40,826 bases of DNA, from assembly GCA_011046135.1 (NCBI GenBank), contig DSBG01000155.1, positions 1-40,826 of the forward strand, given 5' to 3'. The first letter of the stretch is position 1, and every line of letters begins with the position of its first letter. Below the pieces are notes generated by a model. The model saw nothing but the letters and a program-made list of their open reading frames with translations. It searched no databases and was not told where the DNA came from. Positions 8,277 through 16,471 of this stretch are shown here, piece after piece. Both the position numbers and the translations under genes were made by a program. The DNA is from Deltaproteobacteria bacterium. Lineage in GTDB: Bacteria; Desulfobacterota; Desulfomonilia; UBA1062.

Positions 8277-9995
8277 TCAGCTTCCTTGCTCACATACTGC
8301 CTTGAGCATCTCTCCTATTGCCATGGCACTGTGCCCCGGGAGCTGAATAGATCCGTTGGGGCAGACGGAAACACAACTCCCGCACCCGCTGCAGCGGATG
8401 AGGTTCACCGTGGACTTCAATGCACCTTCTTTCTTTTCAAGGGAGCAGGCATCGTAGGGGCAGACGGCCACACAGTTTCCGCAACCCGTGCATGCTTCAT
8501 GGTCTACACGGGCAAGGGAGAATTTCCGCTCCCGGTAGGTGCTCAGGCGTGAAGCCGCAAGGGTGCCCCTGCTGATAAGCTCATAGGCCTTCATGGCAGC
8601 AGCCTCACCCTGGAGGACGGCACTGCGTCCAAGGACCGGCCACCTGGCCGACCCGCACACGAAGACCCCCTCCCGTTTCGTCTCCAGGGGGTGCATGAGG
8701 GTCCTGACCTCGTAGAATCCGTGCTCGTCCCTGTTCAGCCCGAAGAGCTCCGCGATCCTGCCGGCATCGTCGTGCGGTGCCAGGGGGGTGGAGAGCACGA
8801 CGAGATCTGCCTTGATCCTGCGCATCTCGGAGGTGAGGGCATCGTAGACCTCAACCGAGTCCACGTTCTCGTCTCCGAGGACGACCGGCGGTCTGTCCTG
8901 CTCATAGCGGAGGAACCGCACTCCCCTGGCCATGGCATCGCGATAGTACTTCTCGAGAACACTTCCCGGACACATGATATCCCGGTGGAGGACGAAGACC
9001 TCTGCCTGGGGATCTACGTCAAGCACCTGGCATGCCTGTTTGAGACTCACGATGCAGCAGATGGCTGAACAGTAGGGTCGCTTCCTGTCACGCACCCCGA
9101 CGCACTGGATGAACACGACCCTGTTCCCCTCGAGCTGCCCGGCCTTGAAGCGTCTCTCCAGCTCGATGCCGGTGAGCACCCCCTCAAGGTTGCCATGCCG
9201 ATAGAGACCGTCTGGCATGAGGATCTTTGCCCCGGTGGCCACGATAACCGCCCCCACCCTGATTGCATGCTCTGTTTTCCCAGACGAGAACGAGATCGTG
9301 AAATCCCCTGCAGAGCCGTGGGCCGAGATCAGTTTCGCTCCAGGGTAATGGGAAACACCACCGTTAGAAGCAAAGATCGTCTGCTGTTTCTGCGAAAGGT
9401 ACTCATCTGAGGTCACATCCTCGGGAGCGATGCGCTTGACGAGGTTCAACAGGCCCCCCGGTGACTTCGCCCGGTCGAGGAGGTGAACCCGAACCCCCAG
9501 GCGGACCAGGGATGCTGCAGCAGAGATGCCGGCAGGACCCGCCCCGAGAACGAAAACCTCGCGGACCGGGTCCACCATCACCTCGTCGGGGTTCTCCCTG
9601 TGCCGCTGCAGTGCCACCCCCATGCGGAGGAGGTCGATGGCCTTGGTGGTGGCCTCTCGGGGCTGACCGTGGTGAATCCACGAACACCCTTCCCTGATGT
9701 CAACCACCTCGACGGTGTCCGGTGAGATCCCTTTCTCCTCGAGAGCGGTGCGGATTCGATCACCGCGGGCATACAGGGAACATGCCCCCAGGACAAGCCC
9801 CGTTGCATCGGGATCTTCGACACGGGAGGCGAGCACATCCATATCTTCTTCCAGGCACAGGGAATTCCGCACATCCAGGGATCTGACTCCGGGATGGCTC
9901 TTGAGGGCCCTGGCCACCTCGTCGAGGTCAATGACACGACTGATCTCTCCGTGGCACCTGCAGAGGAAACACCGTATGGACCGGTCATTTCCCAT
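8277..9995 (-). CDS. HdrA-like FAD/iron-sulfur protein (second HdrA of the operon)
   Basis: A 572-residue HdrA-family flavoprotein. HdrA carries the FAD at which flavin-based electron bifurcation occurs in heterodisulfide-reductase complexes. Seen here: a short N-terminal Cys group (C9, C12, C14), an FAD-binding GAGPAG at 151-156, the HdrA hallmark YCSAICC at 308-314 inside FIQCVGVRDRKRPYCS, and two C-terminal ferredoxin-type [4Fe-4S] sites (C502/505/508/512 and C535/538/541/545). The ATG at 9995 follows GGGGGG and overlaps the upstream HdrA-like gene by 11 nt. MvhD follows immediately, the normal partner. Unlike true Hdr operons, no HdrB gene with CCG domains is present in this cluster, so heterodisulfide is unlikely to be the acceptor. 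Confidence 0.9.
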   Translation of the reverse strand: MGNDRSIRCFLCRCHGEISRVIDLDEVARALKSHPGVRSLDVRNSLCLEEDMDVLASRVEDPDATGLVLGACSLYARGDRIRTALEEKGISPDTVEVVDIREGCSWIHHGQPREATTKAIDLLRMGVALQRHRENPDEVMVDPVREVFVLGAGPAGISAAASLVRLGVRVHLLDRAKSPGGLLNLVKRIAPEDVTSDEYLSQKQQTIFASNGGVSHYPGAKLISAHGSAGDFTISFSSGKTEHAIRVGAVIVATGAKILMPDGLYRHGNLEGVLTGIELERRFKAGQLEGNRVVFIQCVGVRDRKRPYCSAICCIVSLKQACQVLDVDPQAEVFVLHRDIMCPGSVLEKYYRDAMARGVRFLRYEQDRPPVVLGDENVDSVEVYDALTSEMRRIKADLVVLSTPLAPHDDAGRIAELFGLNRDEHGFYEVRTLMHPLETKREGVFVCGSARWPVLGRSAVLQGEAAAMKAYELISRGTLAASRLSTYRERKFSLARVDHEACTGCGNCVAVCPYDACSLEKKEGALKSTVNLIRCSGCGSCVSVCPNGSIQLPGHSAMAIGEMLKAVCEQGS

Positions 9996-11211
9996 GGGAA
10001 GACCCCCCGAGGAAGACTTCCAGGGAAGCAGCAGAAGCCTGCACCACGGAAGCCTCCACGTCCATGGGCTCCCTGCAGAAACCACAGGGGTACATCCTGG
10101 AATAGGACCCCTTCATCAGTCCTTCCTCATCGGTCAGCCCTGCAAGATCGGGTTGACCGGAGGTGAGCGACGGTTTCAGGGCACCGTTGAGCACCACCAT
10201 GTCATAGACCCTGATGAGCCTTTTCTGGGTGGAGGTGTCTTCGTACGTGACCGCGATGCCGCTGCCGTCGGGGAGGGTATAGATGAGGCCGGGCCTCGAC
10301 CTGAGGAGTTCGATGGCGCCCGAGCCGATCTCCCTGAGATAGTACGTGTAGTAGTGCCTGCCCTCGGCTCGCAGATCGGTGTAGAAGATGGTGCACTCGA
10401 TCTCGGGGCTCCTGCGCTTGACCCACTGGGCCTGCTTGAGGGCATGCATGCAGCACACCGCCGAGCAGTAGGGAAAGAGCCTCAAATCCCGTGCACCGGC
10501 ACACTGGATGAACGCGATGCGTTTTGGCTTTGCCCCGTTCCGGGTGAGAATCGCCCCCTTGTTCACACCGGACTCTGCCGTAAGCTCTTCGAACTCGAGG
10601 GAGGTGAGAATGTTCGGGTGGGTTCCGTATCCATAGTCTTCCAGGGGGGAGATGTCGACATCCTGGAACCCGGTCGCCCAGATGATCTCTCCTGCCAGAA
10701 TCGTGCTCTGACTCAGTTCTCCCGTTATATCGATGGCCGCGGTGGGGCAGATATCGACACAGTCCCCGCAGCGGGTACAGGCTTGAGGGTCGATCACATA
10801 GGTCTGCGGATAGGCATGCTCGGGTCCGGAGGAGATCGCGCTGACCGGACACTTCGGGACGCAGCGCCCGCAGAGGATACAGCGCGAGGCATCGATGTAT
10901 CGGGGGCTCTGAGCGAGCCTCACTTCAAGGGAACCATCGATTTCTTCAACAGTGCGTATCTCTGTCAGGGTGTGGAGCACGATGTTTTTGTGCAGCACGC
11001 AGCTGCGGATTTCCGTCCACAGGGGACAGAAGGCACAGTGGTCCGTGGGGTAGAGCTTGTCCAGGGATGCGACCTGACCCCCGAGGCTGGCCTTTCGTTC
11101 GATGAGGTGAACGGTCTTTCCGGCCCTGGCGAGATCGAGGGCGGCCGAGATGCCGGCAACACCCCCCCCTGCTACAAGAACCGGCAATTGAACCTTGCTG
11201 TCCTTTGTCAT
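9985..11211 (-). CDS. HdrA/QmoA-like FAD protein with internal ferredoxin insertion
   Basis: A 408-residue HdrA-family flavoprotein, shorter than canonical HdrA and near the size of QmoA. The FAD-binding VAGGGVAGISAA is at 13-24. DHCAFCPLW (58-65) matches the N-terminal Cys region of HdrA. An inserted ferredoxin segment supplies two complete [4Fe-4S] motifs (C111/114/117/121 and C145/148/151/155), and the hallmark YCSAVCCMHALKQA lies at 248-261. It ends with a CGFC pair (376-379). The start follows GAGG and lies 11 nt after the NapG-like gene. Together with the next gene it gives two different HdrA-type subunits in one operon, suggesting a heterodimeric flavin core, as QmoA/QmoB or HdrA1/HdrA2 pairs do. 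Which one bifurcates cannot be told from motifs. Confidence 0.88.
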   Translation of the reverse strand: MTKDSKVQLPVLVAGGGVAGISAALDLARAGKTVHLIERKASLGGQVASLDKLYPTDHCAFCPLWTEIRSCVLHKNIVLHTLTEIRTVEEIDGSLEVRLAQSPRYIDASRCILCGRCVPKCPVSAISSGPEHAYPQTYVIDPQACTRCGDCVDICPTAAIDITGELSQSTILAGEIIWATGFQDVDISPLEDYGYGTHPNILTSLEFEELTAESGVNKGAILTRNGAKPKRIAFIQCAGARDLRLFPYCSAVCCMHALKQAQWVKRRSPEIECTIFYTDLRAEGRHYYTYYLREIGSGAIELLRSRPGLIYTLPDGSGIAVTYEDTSTQKRLIRVYDMVVLNGALKPSLTSGQPDLAGLTDEEGLMKGSYSRMYPCGFCREPMDVEASVVQASAASLEVFLGGSSHGK

Positions 11212-11222
11212 ACCGGCCTCAC

Positions 11223-11909
11223 TCAGTCACCGATGATCCGGTATCTCCTGGCAAGCTGTGAGATACGTTTCTGGAACCAGGTGGAAAACGGGTCAGGCGG
11301 GAAGCGGGGTGGACCAAGCCTGTCCTCGAGCCGCACGGTAAACCCTCTCGGCGTAGGTTCGTACCGTCTCACCTTCTCGTAGTGCACCACAATGGATTTC
11401 GGGTCTGTGGGACAGCGCCGGTAACAGGCTCCGCACCCCGTGCACGGATCTTCGATCACCACGGGATTCTTGCCGTCGATCAGTTCTATGGCGTCATACT
11501 TGCAAGCCCTGAAACACAGCGTGCAGTTGTCCTGGTTTGTCCAGGAAAGACACGTCTCTCGGTTGATCACGGCATTGCCGATATCCACCTCGTCTTCGGG
11601 AACTTTCTGGATCGCCCCGGTGGGACAGGTCCTGACGCATTCCATGCACAGGATGCACTTCCTCCAGTCAAGTACCGGGGTTCCCAGGTTCATGATCCCA
11701 TCGAAGATCGAGGCGGGGGAGAGGGCCTGGACAGGACAGATATCGATGCACCGGTAGCACCTGGTGCAGTATTTCAGGAACGCTTCTTCAACCAGGGAGG
11801 CCGGGGGCCGGGGCAGCGCCGTTGCTCCGCTCACCTTGAACGCGGTGAACACTGCCCCCGAGGCGACACCACTGACCAGGATCTTGAGAAAGTTTCTGCG
11901 CGACTGCAT
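11223..11909 (-). CDS. NapG/MauM-like ferredoxin with Tat signal
   Basis: A 228-residue iron-sulfur protein of the NapG type. The N-terminus MQSRRNFLKILVSG is a twin-arginine (Tat) signal with a hydrophobic stretch to about residue 30, so the protein is predicted to be exported folded or anchored on the periplasmic side. Four [4Fe-4S] sites follow: C48/51/54/58, C85/88/91/95, the NapG-typical spaced group C120/129/132/136 (CLSW...CTLC), and C156/159/162/166. NapG works with NapH to move electrons from quinol; a NapH-like gene lies six genes downstream in the same operon. It is separated from the AOR gene by 125 bp containing a strong hairpin. A periplasmic location beside cytoplasmic HdrA-type partners is an open topological question. 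Confidence 0.87.
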   Translation of the reverse strand: MQSRRNFLKILVSGVASGAVFTAFKVSGATALPRPPASLVEEAFLKYCTRCYRCIDICPVQALSPASIFDGIMNLGTPVLDWRKCILCMECVRTCPTGAIQKVPEDEVDIGNAVINRETCLSWTNQDNCTLCFRACKYDAIELIDGKNPVVIEDPCTGCGACYRRCPTDPKSIVVHYEKVRRYEPTPRGFTVRLEDRLGPPRFPPDPFSTWFQKRISQLARRYRIIGD

Positions 11910-11995
11910 TGTTCACGTGCCTCGCCCGGGATCTGTTTCAGCTCAATACCCTCTATCACAGGGACGTGATGAGGGCATACACTTGTCGTAGATCA

Positions 11996-12017
11996 GAGGG
12001 GGGCTGGCGCCCCCCTC
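11996..12017 (-). other. Intercistronic GC-rich hairpin downstream of AOR gene
   Basis: Perfect 9-bp inverted repeat with a 4-base loop; on the minus strand it reads GAGGGGGGC GCCA GCCCCCCTC. It begins 18 nt after the AOR stop codon and lies about 86 nt before the NapG-like start. No T-run follows, so it is not a classical intrinsic terminator. A partial terminator or an RNA stabiliser of the upstream transcript is more likely. A very similar hairpin lies after etfA at 19858-19881. Confidence 0.65.
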
Positions 12018-12034
12018 CGGGTGAATCGGGTGCA

Positions 12035-13849
12035 TCAGGCCTTCCTGGCCTCCTGCATGTCCTTGATGGCAAAATCGAGCCCGAGGGCCTTCAGGGTGGC
12101 ATCCGTGGGGATGCCGTTGCTGTCCCAACCGAAGTAGCCATACGTAGACTCGTGCATCTTCTTGGTGTCTTCCTCGGTCCAGATGGCCCCGGCCTTGGGT
12201 CCTTCGGGGAGTTTCTCCGTTGTCAGCCGCACGGGCAGCACATCGTCCTTGCTCCTGATACCTTCGCGCACCTGGAAGCAGCGCTCCAGCGTCATGATCC
12301 GCTTGGCCGTGGCCCAGAACTCGTCATCGGTCATGTTCCACCCGCACAACGGGTTGAGCATGTCGGTATAAACCTTCGGGATTTCCTTGCCCCAGGGATA
12401 GCCGCCGACAAAGGAACACATGGTCAGCGAATTGATCATGGCCCACGTTGCAAGTCCCTGAGGGGTGTTGCCTTCGTGGTGGTCACCGCCACAGGTACCC
12501 ATGGCATAGCTGTAGCCCCTCGGCTTGTCACCCCGGGGATCGTGGGCGGCAATCTCCTTGCCTTTCGTGTGAACGGCCCAGGCCTCAGACCCCTTACCGA
12601 TCTCTTTCGACATCTTAGCGACACCCTGGGCGAGCAGTTTGCCGGCCTTGCCTTCCTTGTGGCCGATCTTCTTGAGCATGACCACCGCAGCGTCGGCATT
12701 GCCGAACTGGAGATCCACGCCGTCGAGATCCTGGGCGGTCAGGACGCCTCGCTGCATACACTCCATGGTGAAGGCGAGCGCCCCGCCGGCACTGATGGCG
12801 TCCAGTCCCATGGCGTCCGCCATCTCGATGGCGGCCATCATGCCGTCGAACTCCTTGAGCCCAAGGTTTGAGCCGAGGAGACCGCCGGTTTCATATTCAG
12901 GGCCTTCTGCAATGAGTCCGTCGTACTTGCCGCCGCGGATCACACCCAGCTTCATGCAGTGCACCGGGCAGTGATGGCAGGCGGTGTGCCGCTTCCAGAA
13001 GGTGCGGTTCGCCTCCTCGCCCCCGAGGTTGTCAATCCAGGGCCACCAGGTGGTCTGGAAGTTCAGCGTGATGAGCGAGCCGTGGGCATAGTGCTTGAGC
13101 TCCAGCAGCCCGGCAGTACCGTAGCGCTTGATCCCCTGCCACGCCTCTCTCTCAACAGCGAGGGTCTTGGCCGCCACCATGGCCTCGTAGGCCTTCTTGT
13201 TGTCAACCGCAGGCACTGCCTTGGTGCCGCGCACCGCGATGGCCTTGAGCTTCTTGTTGCCCATGAGCGCGCCCGTTCCTGTTCTCGCGGCTGCCCGGGA
13301 ACGTTCGACCATCAAGGCGGCATACCCGACCTCATTTTCTCCGCCCGGGCCGATGCATGCGATCTTTGCATAGGGTTCCTTGATGGCTGCATAGACCATG
13401 TCTTCGGTCTCCAGGGTGTCCTTGCCCCAGATCTTGGCTGCATCGATGAACCGCACCTTGTCGTCGTTGATGTAGAGCACCACGGGATTCTTGGACTTTC
13501 CCGTGATGTAGATGCCGTCCCAGCCGGCCCACTTGATCTCGTTGGGGAAGTGGCCACCCACCTCGGCATGACTCAAGAGCCCGGTGTAGGGGTTCTTGTT
13601 CACGACGCTGAGCCTGGTGGAAACGCAGTAGGTGCCGTTGAGAGGGCCGGTGCCCAGATAGATGGGGCTGTCGGCCGCCATGGGGTCATGGCCCTTCTTG
13701 AGGGCGTTGTACAGGAGATAGGCCCCCATGCCACAGCCACCGATGTACTTCCGGTATTCTTCATCCGAGACCTTGCGTTCCTTGAATTTCTGGTTCGTCA
13801 AGTCTATTTCCAGGATCCTGCCAAAATATCCACCTTTGGGAGCTGCCAT
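12035..13849 (-). CDS. Aldehyde:ferredoxin oxidoreductase family enzyme (tungsten), full length
   Basis: A 604-residue AOR-family protein, the family's normal length. Known members hold a tungsten bis-pterin cofactor and one [4Fe-4S] cluster and oxidise aldehydes or, as in BamB, carry out other low-potential reactions. Seen here: an N-terminal domain with IGGCGMGAYLL and LGTGPLNGT; C291-x2-C294-x3-C298 (ACHHCPVHC) with a distal fourth ligand C478; an acidic segment EGPEYE (315-320) and the HDPRG motif (436-440), both characteristic of the active-site half. There is no signal peptide of its own. The ATG has AGGAGGT upstream and begins three bases after the Tat-ferredoxin gene, so the two form a subunit pair. 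In layout this resembles the Escherichia coli YdhV with its ferredoxin partners; the physiological substrate is not deducible. Confidence 0.92.
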   Translation of the reverse strand: MAAPKGGYFGRILEIDLTNQKFKERKVSDEEYRKYIGGCGMGAYLLYNALKKGHDPMAADSPIYLGTGPLNGTYCVSTRLSVVNKNPYTGLLSHAEVGGHFPNEIKWAGWDGIYITGKSKNPVVLYINDDKVRFIDAAKIWGKDTLETEDMVYAAIKEPYAKIACIGPGGENEVGYAALMVERSRAAARTGTGALMGNKKLKAIAVRGTKAVPAVDNKKAYEAMVAAKTLAVEREAWQGIKRYGTAGLLELKHYAHGSLITLNFQTTWWPWIDNLGGEEANRTFWKRHTACHHCPVHCMKLGVIRGGKYDGLIAEGPEYETGGLLGSNLGLKEFDGMMAAIEMADAMGLDAISAGGALAFTMECMQRGVLTAQDLDGVDLQFGNADAAVVMLKKIGHKEGKAGKLLAQGVAKMSKEIGKGSEAWAVHTKGKEIAAHDPRGDKPRGYSYAMGTCGGDHHEGNTPQGLATWAMINSLTMCSFVGGYPWGKEIPKVYTDMLNPLCGWNMTDDEFWATAKRIMTLERCFQVREGIRSKDDVLPVRLTTEKLPEGPKAGAIWTEEDTKKMHESTYGYFGWDSNGIPTDATLKALGLDFAIKDMQEARKA

Positions 13850-13852
13850 GGC

Positions 13853-14554
13853 CTACCTCCTTCCCCCGTCTGCGTTCGGGTAGTAGAACAACCTGGTGAG
13901 GTCCTTCGCCGCCTGTTCCGGGGTGACCTTGCGGTATGCCATGTTGACGCCGAATCCGCTGACTCCCGCAACCAGGCAGGGTGCCAGCGGCATGGTCGCC
14001 TGTGCCTCGCAGGCCTTGACGCACTCGGGATCTCCGTCGCACATGTCGCACATGAGCGGCTGACCGGTGTCCGGATTCTGCCTGACGAACTCGGCCGGGC
14101 AGGCCTCCTGGCACTTCATGCATTTCGCACCCAGGCAGGTCTTCTCGTTGAGCTTGATGCCGTTGGATTTCGGGTCCTTCTGGATGGACGGCGGATCCGT
14201 TGGGCATGCCGCGATGCAGGGGGCGTCATCACAGTGGTGACAGATCACCGGGACATCCACGATCCCCTTGTATTTCCACACATGGATGCGGGACATCGAA
14301 GGCCGCACCTGTCCCGTGTGGAACATGGAACATGCATACTCGCAGGCCCTGCATCCGGTGCAATTCTGCCGCTCGGCAAAGAGGAATTTCATGACGGGCT
14401 TGGGCTGCTGGGCATGCGCAACCGAGGGCCTGCCACCGCTGATCGCCGAAGCCGTCACTGCCAGCCCTGCTGCAGTTCCGGCACCTTTGAGGAAACTGCG
14501 CCGCGATGTTTCCTTGTCCAATAACTTCGTTAGGTTCTTTTCATCCTTTTCCAT
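13853..14554 (-). CDS. Four-cluster DmsB/HycB-like ferredoxin subunit with Tat signal
   Basis: A 233-residue iron-sulfur protein, the probable electron-transfer partner of the AOR encoded next. Residues 17-23 (SRRSFLK) and the following hydrophobic run to AHAQQ (46-50) form a clear Tat signal with a likely cleavage site. Four [4Fe-4S] groups follow in the DmsB/HycB pattern: C65/68/71/75, C105/108/113/117, C140/145/148/152 and C169/172/178/182. I chose the ATG at 14554 because AAGGAGGA precedes it; a longer frame back to 14731 has no such site and would bury the Tat signal. It is the first gene of the operon, with a promoter at 14694-14721. If the AOR has no signal of its own, it could be co-exported with this subunit through Tat; that is inference. 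Confidence 0.88.
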   Translation of the reverse strand: MEKDEKNLTKLLDKETSRRSFLKGAGTAAGLAVTASAISGGRPSVAHAQQPKPVMKFLFAERQNCTGCRACEYACSMFHTGQVRPSMSRIHVWKYKGIVDVPVICHHCDDAPCIAACPTDPPSIQKDPKSNGIKLNEKTCLGAKCMKCQEACPAEFVRQNPDTGQPLMCDMCDGDPECVKACEAQATMPLAPCLVAGVSGFGVNMAYRKVTPEQAAKDLTRLFYYPNADGGRR

Positions 14555-14693
14555 TCGGGTTCCTCCTTCCCGGATTACCATTGATGGATGGGGTGATTCA
14601 TGATGACCGACACCTGCTGATTGCTCGTCTCCTGATGCATCTTCCCTGAGGCTGATTCTCGCTTTTAAAAGGCCACATCTTTCTCGTTGATAA

Positions 14694-14721
14694 ATAATAC
14701 CATCAAGCCAGGGTTTGTCAA
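14694..14721 (-). promoter_or_regulatory. Sigma70-type promoter of the redox operon
   Basis: On the minus strand a consensus TTGACA (14721-14716) is followed by a 16-bp spacer and TATTAT (14699-14694). The predicted transcription start is near 14687, giving a leader of about 130 nt before the first gene at 14554. It is the only strong -35/-10 pair I see in this 519-bp region and faces the operon. Confidence 0.6.
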
Positions 14722-14746
14722 GGGCCTGCATGACTCTAACCCCCTG

Positions 14747-14762
14747 ATAACAATACTGTTAT
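14747..14762. promoter_or_regulatory. Palindromic operator candidate ATAACA-N4-TGTTAT
   Basis: Perfect 6-bp inverted repeat with a 4-bp spacer (ATAACAATACTGTTAT). Its centre lies about 67 bp upstream of the predicted transcription start of the redox operon, a spacing usual for an activator such as a CRP/FNR-family protein. The spacing and symmetry fit that family, but the half-site is not one I can assign to a named regulator. It could alternatively serve the divergent gene at 15074. Confidence 0.4.
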
Positions 14763-15073
14763 ATATGTTATTATCTGCATAATGGCTGTCGTGCCCTGTC
14801 TATCAGAATGAATTTTCGAATGTTTTTTTCATTTTGCCATGCTCTTCCCGTTCTTGTAGGACAACCGCTGATTTATTTGTAGGAGACAAGAGACAGCTCT
14901 TCCTCGCGGTTTCTCATCAAAGGGATCTACAACACGCACGATGTGTTCCGCTTTTTGGCCGAGATCTGTTATCTCATGAACAAACACGATTCACGAACGA
15001 GATTCCAGGGAATCGGGAAACCCTTCAGAAAAGGGTATTGATCACACCGTAATTTCCCGATACAACCCATCAT
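14763..15073. other. AT-rich divergent intergenic region
   Basis: About 310 bp between the redox operon's control region and the divergent DUF4388 gene. It is visibly more AT-rich than the flanking genes. Short open frames exist on both strands but lack ribosome-binding sites and recognisable motifs, so I call none of them. No tRNA or repeat was recognised. Confidence 0.5.
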
Positions 15074-16411
15074 ATGGAAGAGACATTCTCCCTTGAACAC
15101 ATGCCGTTTCCGCTCCTGATCAAGGATATCCTCGATGCCCGATTCAGCGGCATACTCTTTCTCTCCCACGACGAAGTGAAAAAGGGGCTCATTTTCAAAG
15201 AGGGTCTGCTCTGCGCCATCCAGTCAAATCGAACAGAAGAACTCCTGGGGAATATCCTGGTGGCCCTGGAGATCATCGGAAAGGAGGAGAACGAACAGTC
15301 CCTCGCACAGGCTCGCCGCGAAAGAAGCAAGCAGGGAATAATCCTCCTGGAGATGGGGCTGGTCCAACCGAAACAGATAACCCAGGCCCTCAGGCGACAA
15401 ATGGAAACACGGTTTCTGGACCTCTTCACCTGGGAAAGCGGAACCATCCAGCAGGTAGAGAAACCCTCCATAACAAAAGAGCCTGAGCTCAGCAGGCATG
15501 ACTACTTTCAGCTCATCAGGAAGGGCATCATGGATCTGGTCCCCTTTTCCCTGGTGATTGACTCCCTGTCTTCTTTCGCTGAATCCAGACCGAACATTCT
15601 GGCAGAGCAGATCCCTGCCGACCTGGGAATCGATACAGAGAGCCTGTATGAGTACACGGTGTCCGAACTGCTCCTCCTGGGTCAGGACCCTGCCCGAGCC
15701 CTTCTTGCCCTGTACTGCACCGGAGTGGCAAGTTTCCAGGAGAGCAAGCACAAAAACCTCATCGATGGCCTGCGCAGCAAGCTCAAACAACTCAAAGGCC
15801 AGGATCCCTTCGATACCCTCGGCGTCGATCGAAAAATCTCCGAAGGGGGCTTGAAGCGGGCCTACATACGAATCGTCAAGGAGCATCACCCAGATACCTA
15901 CGCCTATGCTGACGATCCGGAGGTCAAACGACTGGCCAACGATATCTTCATGGAAATCCAGCGAGCCTACAACACCGTGGTGAAAACGATCGAAGGCAAA
16001 CAAGCCGACGAACCATCTGGAATAGACGAGACACTGCAGGCAGAGCTGCTCTACGGGAAAGCGATGGAACACCTGAAGACAAAGGAATACCAGAAGGCCC
16101 TGGACATGCTCAGGCTCTGCGTAAAGATGAGACCGGAGGAGCGTCTCTTCATGGAATCCTATGCGCGGGCCATGTTCCTGAGGTTTCAGAATGCTGGTAT
16201 CGGAAGCCCCCTTGAGATCAAATCCTCGATCCGAGACGGCCTCCAGCGATTTCCTCAATCCGACACATTGTATGTGATCTGGGGGTGGGTGCTCAAGAAA
16301 GAAGGGTCGAAAAAGGCCCCAGAGGTGTTCCAGAAGGCCTACGAGATCAACAAGAACAACGTCGATGCCCAGCGGGAACTCAGGCTCTACCAGATACGGG
16401 AAAACCGGTAG
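15074..16411 (+). CDS. DUF4388-type N-terminal domain, J-domain and TPR protein
   Basis: A 445-residue cytoplasmic protein with three parts. Residues about 1-115 resemble the DUF4388/PATAN domain (SGILFLSHDEVKKGLIFKEG) common in delta-type bacteria and associated with signalling. Residues about 240-305 are a J-domain-like segment: DPFDTLGVDRKIS, then a helix ending in EHHPDTY with the HPD tripeptide that stimulates DnaK. Residues about 320-440 are TPR-like helices (LYGKAMEHLKTKEYQKALDML; VFQKAYEINKNN). No good ribosome-binding site precedes the ATG, so the start is less certain. It is transcribed away from the redox operon and stands alone. A regulatory or DnaK-targeting adaptor role is inferred from the domains. 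Confidence 0.8.
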   Translation: MEETFSLEHMPFPLLIKDILDARFSGILFLSHDEVKKGLIFKEGLLCAIQSNRTEELLGNILVALEIIGKEENEQSLAQARRERSKQGIILLEMGLVQPKQITQALRRQMETRFLDLFTWESGTIQQVEKPSITKEPELSRHDYFQLIRKGIMDLVPFSLVIDSLSSFAESRPNILAEQIPADLGIDTESLYEYTVSELLLLGQDPARALLALYCTGVASFQESKHKNLIDGLRSKLKQLKGQDPFDTLGVDRKISEGGLKRAYIRIVKEHHPDTYAYADDPEVKRLANDIFMEIQRAYNTVVKTIEGKQADEPSGIDETLQAELLYGKAMEHLKTKEYQKALDMLRLCVKMRPEERLFMESYARAMFLRFQNAGIGSPLEIKSSIRDGLQRFPQSDTLYVIWGWVLKKEGSKKAPEVFQKAYEINKNNVDAQRELRLYQIRENR

Positions 16412-16471
16412 GAAGCGAATTCACAGCTTCTCCATTGTATAGCGTGCTGGATTTAGAATTCCCGAGCTTCC

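Noticed and set aside
9697-11382. 561-codon plus-strand open frame opposite the HdrA-like genes
   Set aside because: It is antisense to two HdrA genes with complete motifs and spans two gene boundaries; it looks like a GC-rich artefact.
14834-15052. 72-codon plus-strand open frame in the intergenic region
   Set aside because: No ribosome-binding site, no motif, and the residue composition does not resemble a protein.
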